A stretch of 64,000 nt of DNA from Microbacterium hydrocarbonoxydans (GTDB lineage Bacteria; Actinomycetota; Actinomycetes; Actinomycetales; Microbacteriaceae), in the NCBI RefSeq assembly GCF_011752045.1, contig NZ_JAAKXW010000005.1:186001-250000 (forward strand), given 5' to 3'. The position numbers and the translations under genes were made by a program. How positions within the stretch are numbered: position 1 is the first letter of the stretch; each line of letters begins with the position of its first letter. This document shows positions 46,493-55,310 of this stretch, piece after piece. Below the pieces are notes generated by a model. The model saw only the letters and a program-made list of their open reading frames with translations, did no database searches and was not told the DNA's origin.

Positions 46493-47439
46493 GCGTCACG
46501 ACCGATTCCCAGAGCACCCGCGCGATCACCACCGGCGGACGGCTCGACGCCTCCGCCGGACGCGCCCGCAAGCGACTCAGCCGACCGTGGGCGTCCATCG
46601 CGTCGATCGTGATCGCGTTCCTGTGGACGGTGCCGACCCTCGGCCTGTTCATCTCGTCGCTCCGGCCGCGTGACGCGATCGACACCTCGGGCTGGTGGAC
46701 GATCTTCGCGAACCCGCAGTTCACGCTCGACAACTACGCGGCCGTCCTGGAGTCCGGCACGACCCAGCTGACGATCCTGGAGTCGTTCGTCAACTCGATC
46801 GCGATCACGATCCCGGCCACGCTGATCCCGCTGATGATCGCCTCGATGGCGGCGTACGCGTTCGCGTGGATCGACTTCAAAGGCCGCAACGCGCTGTTCA
46901 TCTTCGTGTTCGCCCTGCAGATCGTGCCGATCCAGATGGCACTCGTGCCCCTGCTCACCTCGTTCTCGAAGGGCATCAACCTCTTCGGGCTTCAGGTGAC
47001 ACTGGGGCTCGGCGTCTCCCAGGCGTACGCGCAGGTGTGGTTCGCGCACACGATGTTCGCGCTGCCGCTGGCGATCTACCTGCTGCACAACTTCATGTCG
47101 GAGATCCCCGGCGAGATCATCGAGGCTGCGCGCGTCGACGGCGCCTCCCGCGGACAGATCTTCTTCCGCGTGGTGCTGCCGCTGACGATGCCGGCGATCG
47201 CCTCGGTCGCCATCTTCCAGTTCCTCTGGGTGTGGAACGACCTCCTCGTCGCCCTCGTGTTCGCCGACGGGCCGGTGGCCCCGATCACGAAGGTGCTGGC
47301 AGAGATCACCGGACGCGGCGAGGGGTGGTACCTCCTCACGGCGGGCGCCTTCGTGTCGATCATCATCCCGCTGATCGTGTTCTTCTCCCTGCAGCGCTAC
47401 TTCGTGCGCGGTCTGCTGGCAGGGTCCACGAAGGGCTAG
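46489..47439 (+). CDS. Sugar ABC transporter permease 2 (MalG/AglG-like)
   Basis: This 316-residue protein has six transmembrane segments, the MalG-type FVNSIAITIPATLIPLMIASMAAYAFAW and the EAA loop MSEIPGEIIEAARVDGASRGQIFFRVVLPLTMPAIAS. It starts with an ATGA overlap on permease 1. No ATPase gene follows, so the importer probably uses a shared MsiK/UgpC-type ATPase encoded elsewhere. A hairpin follows the stop. Confidence 0.92.
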   Translation: MSVTTDSQSTRAITTGGRLDASAGRARKRLSRPWASIASIVIAFLWTVPTLGLFISSLRPRDAIDTSGWWTIFANPQFTLDNYAAVLESGTTQLTILESFVNSIAITIPATLIPLMIASMAAYAFAWIDFKGRNALFIFVFALQIVPIQMALVPLLTSFSKGINLFGLQVTLGLGVSQAYAQVWFAHTMFALPLAIYLLHNFMSEIPGEIIEAARVDGASRGQIFFRVVLPLTMPAIASVAIFQFLWVWNDLLVALVFADGPVAPITKVLAEITGRGEGWYLLTAGAFVSIIIPLIVFFSLQRYFVRGLLAGSTKG

Positions 47440-47444
47440 TGCGC

Positions 47445-47488
47445 CGGATGCCGCGGCGAAGGGCAACAAGCCCCCGCCGCGGCATCCG
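47445..47488 (+). terminator. Terminator of the sugar ABC operon
   Basis: CGGATGCCGCGGCG (47445-47458) pairs perfectly with CGCCGCGGCATCCG (47475-47488). An inner GGGC/GCCC stem (47461-47464, 47470-47473) extends it. It starts six bases past the permease stop. Confidence 0.85.
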
Positions 47489-47506
47489 CGCGCTTACGCT
47501 GGGACC

Positions 47507-48874
<1,368 letters not shown>

Positions 48875-48929
48875 CCGCGGGTGTAACAGGGGCGGCCGCC
48901 GCTGCGCGCGCGGACGTAGGCTGAGGGAC

Positions 48930-50084
48930 ATGTCCGATCACGCCTTCGCCACCCGCGCCATCCATGCGGGACAAGCCCCCGACCCGACCACGGGCTCGAT
49001 CATCCCGCCGATCCACCAGGTCTCCACGCATGTGCAGGACGGCATCGGGGGTCTTCGCGAGGGGTACGAGTACAACCGCTCAGGCAACCCGACGCGCACC
49101 GCGCTCGAGGTGCAGCTGGCCGCGCTCGAGGGCGGAGCGCACGCGCTGTCCTTCGCATCCGGGCTGGCCGCGGAGGACGCGCTCCTTCGTGCCGTCCTGA
49201 AACCGGGCGACCACGTGGTCCTGGGCAACGACGTCTACGGCGGCACGTACCGGCTGCTGACGAAGGTGCTCGCACCCTGGGGCATCGAGACGACGACGGT
49301 CGAGCTCTCCGACGCGGATGCCGTCCGGGCCGCGATCCGTCCGGAGACGAGGATCGTCTGGGTCGAGACGCCCAGCAACCCGCTCCTGAAGATCGTCGAC
49401 ATCGCAGCCATCGCCGAGATCGCACACGCGGCGGGCGCGCTCGCCGTGGTGGACAACACCTTCGCCTCGCCGGCGCTGCAGCAGCCTCTCGCGCTCGGCG
49501 CGGACCTCATCGTGCACTCGACGACGAAGTACCTCGGCGGGCACTCCGACGTGCTCGGCGGCGCCGTCGTCTTCGGAGACGACCGCTACCACGAGCAGAT
49601 CAAGTTCCAGCAGTTCGCCGTGGGCGCGGTCAGCGCCCCGCTCGACGCCTGGCTGACCACCCGCGGCATCAAGACCCTCGCGGTGCGCGTGCGCCAGCAC
49701 TCCGAGAACGCCCAGGCGATCGCCGAGTGGGCGGCCGCGCGGCCGGAGTTCGAGACGGTGTTCTACCCGGGACTCGCCACGCACCCGGGTCACGACATCG
49801 CCGCCCGGCAGATGAGCGGTTTCGGGGGGATGCTGTCGCTCGCCCTCAGCGCCGGCCCGGATGCGGCCCGCTCGTTCGCGGAGTCGACGCGCATCTTCCA
49901 GCTCGCCGAGTCGCTCGGCGGGGTGGAGTCCCTCATCGGCTACCCGCCGGACATGACCCACGCCTCGGTCCGGGGCACCGCGCTCGCGGTCCCGGAGAAC
50001 GTGGTGCGGCTGTCGGTGGGCATCGAGGACGTCGCCGACCTCATCGCGGATCTCGAGCAGGCGCTCGCTCGAATCGCCGGCTGA
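48930..50084 (+). CDS. Cystathionine gamma-synthase/gamma-lyase (PLP Cys/Met metabolism family)
   Basis: This 384-residue enzyme has FATRAIHAGQAPDPTTGSIIPPI, YEYNRSGNPTRTALEVQLAALEGG, VETPSNPLLKIVDI, DNTFASPALQQPLALGAD and the PLP lysine K200 in HSTTKYLGGHSDVLGG. Gamma-synthases and gamma-lyases cannot be separated reliably by eye. Beside cbs, a gamma-lyase role (cystathionine to cysteine) is plausible. TAGGCT (48917-48922) ends seven bases before the ATG; a GAGGG is also present. A large hairpin follows the stop. Confidence 0.92.
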   Translation: MSDHAFATRAIHAGQAPDPTTGSIIPPIHQVSTHVQDGIGGLREGYEYNRSGNPTRTALEVQLAALEGGAHALSFASGLAAEDALLRAVLKPGDHVVLGNDVYGGTYRLLTKVLAPWGIETTTVELSDADAVRAAIRPETRIVWVETPSNPLLKIVDIAAIAEIAHAAGALAVVDNTFASPALQQPLALGADLIVHSTTKYLGGHSDVLGGAVVFGDDRYHEQIKFQQFAVGAVSAPLDAWLTTRGIKTLAVRVRQHSENAQAIAEWAAARPEFETVFYPGLATHPGHDIAARQMSGFGGMLSLALSAGPDAARSFAESTRIFQLAESLGGVESLIGYPPDMTHASVRGTALAVPENVVRLSVGIEDVADLIADLEQALARIAG

Positions 50085-50091
50085 GCCGCAC

Positions 50092-50145
50092 GAAAGGTCA
50101 GAAACGCATCTCCGGGGCCTCCTGGGGGTGCGTTTCTGACCTTTC
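50092..50145. repeat. Long perfect inverted repeat, 17-bp arms, after metB-type gene
   Basis: GAAAGGTCAGAAACGCA (50092-50108) and its exact complement TGCGTTTCTGACCTTTC (50129-50145) flank a 20-base loop that contains a small CCGGGG stem. The arms are unusually AT-rich for this genome and end in a CUUUC tract. It probably ends transcription but may also be a dispersed element. Confidence 0.75.
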
Positions 50146-50251
50146 AACGTTGGAATCTGCGGGGGCGCAGGCTGTATCATGGTCCTTCCGGCCTGATCGA
50201 AACGATTCGAGCTCTGCGGCCGGACCTCCCCCGAACTCCGGAAGGATCGTC

Positions 50252-51616
50252 GTGCCCGACGCGCCCCGTACCGATTCCACTCCGATCGTCGCCCACCCGG
50301 AGCGCACGGCGACCGGGAGCATCCGCGTGCCCTCCTCGACCGGAGCGATCCGCACGCTCGGGTCGAACCCGGAGACCGCGCCGATCATGCTGCACCCCGG
50401 AGACTCGATCTCCACCGGGCGCCGCATCCTCTACATCGTGCTGCTCGGGGCGCTCACGGCCCTCGGTCCGTTCACGATCGACCTGTACCTGCCCGCCTTC
50501 CCCATCCTCGAGCGGGACTTCGAGACCACGGCCGCAGCGATCCAGCTGACCCTCACCGGCACCATGATCGGCTTCGCCCTCGGACAGCTGGTCGTCGGCC
50601 CGCTCAGCGACAAGGTGGGGCGCCGCTTCCCGCTCATCGCCGTCACCGCCCTGCACGTCCTCGCGAGCACCGCAGCCGCGCTGGCCCCGAACCTCCCGCT
50701 GCTGAGCGGCGCCCGCGTGCTGATGGGCGTCGGCGCCGCCGCCGGCGGCGTCGTCGCGATGGCGATCGTGCGCGACCTCTTCGGCGGCAGGCGACTGGTC
50801 GTGATGCTCTCGCGCCTCGCCCTCGTCTCCGGCGTCGCACCGGTGGTGGCGCCGCTGATCGGCTCCTGGCTGCTCACGCTCATGCCCTGGCGCGGGATCT
50901 TCGCGGTGCTGGCCGTGTACGGCGTGGTGATGCTGGTGTCCGCGATCGCATTCATCCCGGAGACCCTGCCGGTCGCCCGGCGGCAGGAGCGCGGCGGCGC
51001 CACCGTGCTGCAGCGCTACCGCTCGGTGTTCTCCGACCGGGTCTTCATCGGCGTGCTCATCATCGGCGGCATGACGTTCTCCGGACTGTTCTCCTACCTC
51101 TCCGCCTCCCCGTTCCTCTTCCAGCAGACGCACGGCCTGGATGCCCAGCAGTACGGCCTCCTGTTCGCCGTGAACTCGCTCGGCGTGGTGGCGGGGGTGC
51201 AGTTCGCCTCCCGCCTCGCCGCGCGCTTCGGCCCGCAGTGGGTGATGGCCTACTCGACCGCCGTGCTGCTCGCCGCCGGCATCGCGATCATCGTCACCGA
51301 TCAGCTGGGACTCGGCCTCTGGGGCACGATCGTCCCGCTGTTCGTCTTCATGACCGCCTGCGGCTTCACCTTCCCGAACGTCCAGGTGCTGGCGCTCGAC
51401 CGTCACGGCAAGGCGGCGGGCACGGCGGCATCCGTCCTCGGGGCGACCAACTTCGGCGTCGCCGGGCTCATCTCCCCGGTGGTCGGCTGGGTCTCGAAGG
51501 ACGCCGGGATCACCGCGACGACGATGGCGTCGGTCATGGCTGGCTGTGCCGCCATCGGGCTGCTGTCGCTCTGGCTGATCGTGCGTCCGCGCACCGTCGG
51601 GATGCTCGCTCCCTGA
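50252..51616 (+). CDS. Bcr/CflA family multidrug MFS exporter
   Basis: This 454-residue protein has a polar N-terminal region of about 50 residues and then twelve transmembrane segments. Bcr/CflA hallmarks are LLGALTALGPFTIDLYLPAFP, GQLVVGPLSDKVGRRFPLIA (motif A), GARVLMGVGAAAGGVVAMAIVRDLF and FSYLSASPFLFQQ. The GTG at 50252 follows GGAAGGA; an internal ATG at 50388 would give a shorter protein closer to the usual family length and is an alternative. Bicyclomycin-type drugs or sulfonamides are family substrates. Confidence 0.9.
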   Translation: MPDAPRTDSTPIVAHPERTATGSIRVPSSTGAIRTLGSNPETAPIMLHPGDSISTGRRILYIVLLGALTALGPFTIDLYLPAFPILERDFETTAAAIQLTLTGTMIGFALGQLVVGPLSDKVGRRFPLIAVTALHVLASTAAALAPNLPLLSGARVLMGVGAAAGGVVAMAIVRDLFGGRRLVVMLSRLALVSGVAPVVAPLIGSWLLTLMPWRGIFAVLAVYGVVMLVSAIAFIPETLPVARRQERGGATVLQRYRSVFSDRVFIGVLIIGGMTFSGLFSYLSASPFLFQQTHGLDAQQYGLLFAVNSLGVVAGVQFASRLAARFGPQWVMAYSTAVLLAAGIAIIVTDQLGLGLWGTIVPLFVFMTACGFTFPNVQVLALDRHGKAAGTAASVLGATNFGVAGLISPVVGWVSKDAGITATTMASVMAGCAAIGLLSLWLIVRPRTVGMLAP

Positions 51617-51647
51617 TCCCACAGGATCCATCGGACAGAATGGGGCG

Positions 51648-52304
51648 ATGGACAGGCGCGCATTGCTGTGGTGGGGCACCGGGCTCCTGCTCGCGGCGAC
51701 GGCTCTCGGCGCACTGGTGGTCCTCGGGTTCGCCGACGGCCCGGCCGTCGACCGCTGGTGGAACACCACCGTCGCCAGCCACCGGACCGATGCGCTGCTC
51801 GCCTTCGCGCACGTGATGAACAGCATCGGCGGAAGCCGGCTCACGATCTTCGTGGTGGCGCCGATCGTCATCGTCTTCTTCCTGCTGGCCCGGCGATGGC
51901 GCTCCGCGGTGTTCGCCGCGCTCGCCATGATCGCGAGCGCGGCCTTCGTGCAGGTGCTCAAGCACGTCTTCGGGCGCGCGCGACCGGACGACATGCTGGT
52001 GGCCAGCGATTTCGGGTCGTTCCCCTCGGGGCACGTCGCGAACGCGGCGACCGTCGCGGTGATCGTGTGGGTGCTGTTCCCCCGGCTGTGGACCGCGCTC
52101 GCCGCCACCGCCTGGATCGTCGCGATGGCCTACTCGCGCACGCTGCTCTCCGTGCACTGGGCGTCGGACACCGTCGGCGGAGCGCTGGCCGGGGCGGGCG
52201 CGGTGCTGCTCCTGGCGGCCTGGCTGCTGCCGTGGGTGCAGGGCAGAGGCCCGGGTGCGTCGCCGTCGGTAGGCTGGAGCGAGCCCGCCCGCGCCGAGGA
52301 GTAG
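51648..52304 (+). CDS. PAP2-superfamily phosphatase
   Basis: This 218-residue membrane protein carries the three PAP2 motifs: KHVFGRARPDD, FPSGHVANAA and YSRTLLSVHWASDTVGG. About six hydrophobic spans surround them. The family dephosphorylates lipid phosphates such as undecaprenyl pyrophosphate or phosphatidic acid on the outer membrane face. CAGAAT (51636-51641) ends six bases before the ATG, suggesting a leaderless transcript. Confidence 0.92.
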   Translation: MDRRALLWWGTGLLLAATALGALVVLGFADGPAVDRWWNTTVASHRTDALLAFAHVMNSIGGSRLTIFVVAPIVIVFFLLARRWRSAVFAALAMIASAAFVQVLKHVFGRARPDDMLVASDFGSFPSGHVANAATVAVIVWVLFPRLWTALAATAWIVAMAYSRTLLSVHWASDTVGGALAGAGAVLLLAAWLLPWVQGRGPGASPSVGWSEPARAEE

Positions 52305-52306
52305 CC

Positions 52307-52909
52307 GTGTCCCGCATCCGTCCGTACCGTCCGTCCGACCGCGCCGCGCTGTACGAGGTGTGCGTGAAGACGGCGGATGCCGGGAACGACGCGACCGGCC
52401 TCGTCTCCGATGACACCCTCTGGGGCGACATCTTCGCAGTCCCGTACGTCGAACGGCATCCGGATCTGGCCTGGGTCGTGGAGGCGGATGACGAGCGAGT
52501 GATCGGCTACATCGTCGCGACCGACGACACCGATGCCTTCTACGGCTGGTTCCACGACGTCTGGTGGCCGCGGTTCGCCGAGCGCCACCCGCGCCCCGCC
52601 GACCCCGCCACGGTCGAGGAGCGGATGACCGAGTACGCCTACGCCCGCGGGCCGGGGATCGAGCCGAACGCCGACGAGTACCCCGCTCACCTGCACATCG
52701 ATCTGCTGCCGGAGACGCAGGGGCAGGGTCTCGGCCGCCGGCTCATCGAGACCCTGTTCGCCGAGCTCACCCGTCGCGGGGTGCCGGGGCTGCACCTCGG
52801 CATGAACCCGAGGAACGCCGGCGCGGCGGCGTTCTACGAGCGGCTCGGGATGCACCGGCTGCCGTCGACTCCCGGCTCGCTGAGCTACGGGGTGACGCTC
52901 GGGGGCTGA
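52307..52909 (+). CDS. GNAT family N-acetyltransferase
   Basis: This 200-residue protein has the acetyl-CoA motif ETQGQGLGRRLIETLFAEL and the following LHLGMNPRNAGAAAFYERLGMHRL, both typical of GNAT enzymes. An N-terminal part of about 100 residues with a DVWWPRFAERHP stretch resembles the O-GlcNAcase-type acetyltransferase subgroup. Substrate unknown. The GTG lies two bases after the PAP2 stop, with GAGGAG overlapping that stop. Confidence 0.88.
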   Translation: MSRIRPYRPSDRAALYEVCVKTADAGNDATGLVSDDTLWGDIFAVPYVERHPDLAWVVEADDERVIGYIVATDDTDAFYGWFHDVWWPRFAERHPRPADPATVEERMTEYAYARGPGIEPNADEYPAHLHIDLLPETQGQGLGRRLIETLFAELTRRGVPGLHLGMNPRNAGAAAFYERLGMHRLPSTPGSLSYGVTLGG

Positions 52910-53066
52910 GCGGCCGTCGCGCCGGTCCGCATTCGGGAGGAGGAACCCGGTTCGGGAGGACGATTCCGGCGAGAACCTCAGCCCGAGCGTGCGATCTCCG
53001 CCCGAGGAGGCGAGCCTCTGTCACTTGGTGCTCCGCCGATCGGATAGGATGGTCAGGTTGTTCCCT

Positions 53067-53154
53067 GGTGACGTGTCCGAGCGGCCGAAGGAGCACGCTT
53101 GGAAAGCGTGTGTTGTGCAAGCAACCGCGGGTTCGAATCCCGCCGTCACCGCCA
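53067..53154 (+). tRNA. tRNA-Ser(GGA)
   Basis: GGTGACG (53067-53073) pairs with CGTCACC (53144-53150), discriminator G53151, followed by an encoded CCA (53152-53154). The anticodon stem CACGC/GCGTG encloses TTGGAAA, giving anticodon GGA. The long variable arm (TGTTGTGCAAGCAACC) marks a class II tRNA. A TAGGAT -10 element lies at 53045-53050. The upstream 157 bases hold no gene. Confidence 0.97.
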
Positions 53155-53159
53155 GATGT

Positions 53160-53190
53160 GAAAGGGGCCTCGCGAAGCGGGGCCCCTTTC
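53160..53190 (+). terminator. Terminator of tRNA-Ser
   Basis: GAAAGGGGCC (53160-53169) pairs with GGCCCCTTTC (53181-53190), with an inner CGC/GCG stem and GAA loop. It starts five bases past the encoded CCA. Confidence 0.88.
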
Positions 53191-53232
53191 GCGTTTCACC
53201 GGGCAGAGTGGCATCCGGGGGAGCGGCGTCGT

Positions 53233-53589
53233 TCAGGCCGCCGGGACCTCCTCGAGCGAGAACCACACCGGGAGCCCTCGCTCGTGCGCGATGCGCACAT
53301 CCTCGTCGGCCCCGGTCGAGTCTCCGGGGAGGCGCAGCACGGCGTCGCAGTGCTGCAGCAGCCGGGCCGCGGTCTCGTACATGACGTCCCCGGCGGCGGC
53401 CTCCCCGGCGTCGAGACCCCGGAGGGTCGGCAGCGCCACCCACTCGCCGATCATCGGCACATGGCCGAGCCGATGCAGAGGAGCGGCGGCGGCCTCCAGG
53501 CGCTCGAGGTTGCGAGCGATCGCGGCGGCGTCGCCGTCGGTGCCCGAGCGGTACGGGCCGGCGATGAGGATGAGGAGTGGCTTGTTCAT
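53233..53589 (-). CDS. DUF4406-type protein (nucleoside 2-deoxyribosyltransferase-like fold)
   Basis: This 118-residue protein has ILIAGPYRSGT at its start and HCDAVLRLPGDSTGADEDVRIAHERGLPVWF at its end. This AGPYR...LPG.S.GA..E layout is that of the DUF4406/nucleoside deoxyribosyltransferase-like group. Catalytic activity is unproven. ATG 53589 is preferred over one at 53613 because TACAGT (53597-53602, minus strand) ends seven bases before it. It is divergent from the DeoR gene, so the DeoR protein may regulate it. Confidence 0.75.
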   Translation of the reverse strand: MNKPLLILIAGPYRSGTDGDAAAIARNLERLEAAAAPLHRLGHVPMIGEWVALPTLRGLDAGEAAAGDVMYETAARLLQHCDAVLRLPGDSTGADEDVRIAHERGLPVWFSLEEVPAA

Positions 53590-53645
53590 GTCGGACACTG
53601 TAGCGTTAACCATGCAAGAACGTGCAATAACAGGAAGAAGTGAGA

Positions 53646-54380
53646 ATGCTCGGAGCGCAGCGCAAGGATCACCTCCTCGCCGTCCTCGCGGCGGAGGGTC
53701 GCGTCGTCGCCAAGACCGTCGCGATGGAACTCGGCGTCTCCGAGGACTCCATCCGCCGCGACCTGCGCGAGCTGGCGGACGCCGGGCTCTGCGTGCGCGT
53801 GTACGGCGGCGCGCTTCCGGTGCCGGCCGCCGAGGCGCCCGTGCAGCAGCGCCTCACCGTCGCGACCGACAGCAAGGAGCGGGTCGCCCGCGCCGCGTGC
53901 GCGCTCATCCGGCCGGCATCCGTCATCGTGTTGGACGCGGGCACGACGACCCTCGCCATGGCGCGGATGCTGCCGCACGGCGCCGACCTCACGGTGATCA
54001 CGCCGAGCCCCGCGGTCGCGCTCGCCGCGATGGAGCACTCGGCGGCGCGCATCATCCTCGTCGGCGGAGAGCTGAGCCGCCACTCCGCCGTCTCCGGGGG
54101 TGCCCTGGCGCAGGAGGCCGTCGCGCGTCTCGGCGCCGACGCCTTCTTCCTCGGGGCGACGGGCATCGATCCGGAGCACGGTCTCACCACCGGCGTGCTC
54201 GACGACGCGGTGACGAAGCGGGCGCTCGCGGCGCGGAGCGCCGAGGTCTACGCGCTCGGCAGCGCCGAGAAGATCGGCGCCGTGTCTCGGTTCCCCGTGC
54301 TCCCCCTCGAGGAGATCTCCGCCGTGATCGTCGACCCCGAGGACACGAACCCGCTGATCGCCCTGCTGCCCACGACGTAG
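53646..54380 (+). CDS. DeoR family transcriptional regulator
   Basis: This 244-residue protein has an N-terminal DeoR helix-turn-helix (RKDHLLAVLAAEGRVVAKTVAMELGVSEDSIRRDLRELADAG) and a C-terminal sugar-phosphate sensor domain with VIVLDAGTTTLAMARML and LVGGELSRHSAVSGG. Family ligands are phosphorylated sugars or nucleosides. ATG 53646 follows AGGAAGAAG; a GTG at 53640 is the alternative. It is divergent from the nucleoside-transferase-like gene. Confidence 0.9.
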   Translation: MLGAQRKDHLLAVLAAEGRVVAKTVAMELGVSEDSIRRDLRELADAGLCVRVYGGALPVPAAEAPVQQRLTVATDSKERVARAACALIRPASVIVLDAGTTTLAMARMLPHGADLTVITPSPAVALAAMEHSAARIILVGGELSRHSAVSGGALAQEAVARLGADAFFLGATGIDPEHGLTTGVLDDAVTKRALAARSAEVYALGSAEKIGAVSRFPVLPLEEISAVIVDPEDTNPLIALLPTT

Positions 54381-54389
54381 GATTCTTCG

Positions 54390-55289
54390 GTGGCAACACC
54401 CAAGATCGTCCTGTTCTACGTCTTCACCCCGCTCGCCGACCCCGAGGCCATCCGGCTCTGGCAGCGCGACCTCGGGGAGTCGCTGGGTCTGCGCGGACGC
54501 CTGCTGATCTCCAAGGACGGCATCAACGGCACCCTCGGCGGCGACGTGCTCGCCCTCAAGAAGTGGGTGCGACGGTTCCGGGAGTACGCGCCGTTCAAGC
54601 ACGCCGACATCAAGTGGAGCGAGGGCACCGGCGTGGATGCCGACGGGCGCAGCCTCGACTTCCCCAGGCTCAGCGTCAAGGTGCGCGAGGAGATCGTCTC
54701 GTTCGGCGCCCCGGGCGAGCTCCGCGTCGACGAGCACGGCGTCGTCGGCGGCGGTACCCGCCTCACACCGGAGGCGCTGCACGAGCTCATCGACGAGCGC
54801 GGCGACGAGGTCGTCTTCTTCGACGGGCGCAATGCGCTCGAGGCGCAGATCGGCCGTTTCCGGGGCGCGGTGGTCCCCGACACCGAGACCACGCGCGACT
54901 TCGTGCGCCTCCTCGACTCCGGCGCCTACGACGACCTCAAGGGCAAGCCGGTGGTGACCTACTGCACCGGCGGCATCCGCTGCGAGGTGCTCTCCAGCCT
55001 GATGACGGCGCGCGGTTTCGGCGAGGTCTACCAGCTCGAGGGCGGCATCGTCCGCTACGGCGAGAAGTACGGTGACGACGGACTCTGGGAGGGCTCCCTC
55101 TACGTCTTCGACAAGCGCCGCTCCCTGGATTTCTCCGATCATGCGGCCGTCATCGGCGTGTGCGCGGGATGCGGCGCCGCGACCAATCGCACGGCGAACT
55201 GCCCTGACCGTTCCTGCCAGACCCAGTCGGTCGTCTGCGAGGACTGCGTCGCCGTCGCCTGCGCAGCCCACGCGATCCCAGCCGTCTGA
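54390..55289 (+). CDS. trhO: tRNA uridine(34) hydroxylase TrhO (rhodanese family)
   Basis: This 299-residue protein has an N-terminal acylphosphatase-like domain ([33 protein letters not shown]) and a rhodanese domain with catalytic Cys192 in [12 protein letters not shown]-terminal segment holds eight cysteines in CxxC-like pairs (CAGCG, CEDC), a likely zinc site. TrhO makes 5-hydroxyuridine at tRNA position 34. The -10 element TAGGAT (54378-54383) overlaps the deoR stop codon and ends six bases before the GTG, so trhO seems to have its own leaderless promoter. Confidence 0.93.
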   Translation: MATPKIVLFYVFTPLADPEAIRLWQRDLGESLGLRGRLLISKDGINGTLGGDVLALKKWVRRFREYAPFKHADIKWSEGTGVDADGRSLDFPRLSVKVREEIVSFGAPGELRVDEHGVVGGGTRLTPEALHELIDERGDEVVFFDGRNALEAQIGRFRGAVVPDTETTRDFVRLLDSGAYDDLKGKPVVTYCTGGIRCEVLSSLMTARGFGEVYQLEGGIVRYGEKYGDDGLWEGSLYVFDKRRSLDFSDHAAVIGVCAGCGAATNRTANCPDRSCQTQSVVCEDCVAVACAAHAIPAV

Positions 55290-55310
55290 GCACCCCGCAC
55301 GTCCTGGGGC

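Noticed and set aside
52910..53066. Small gene in the gap before tRNA-Ser
   Set aside because: No start with ribosome-binding site or -10 element and no coding pattern; the stretch only repeats TTCGGGAGGA twice.
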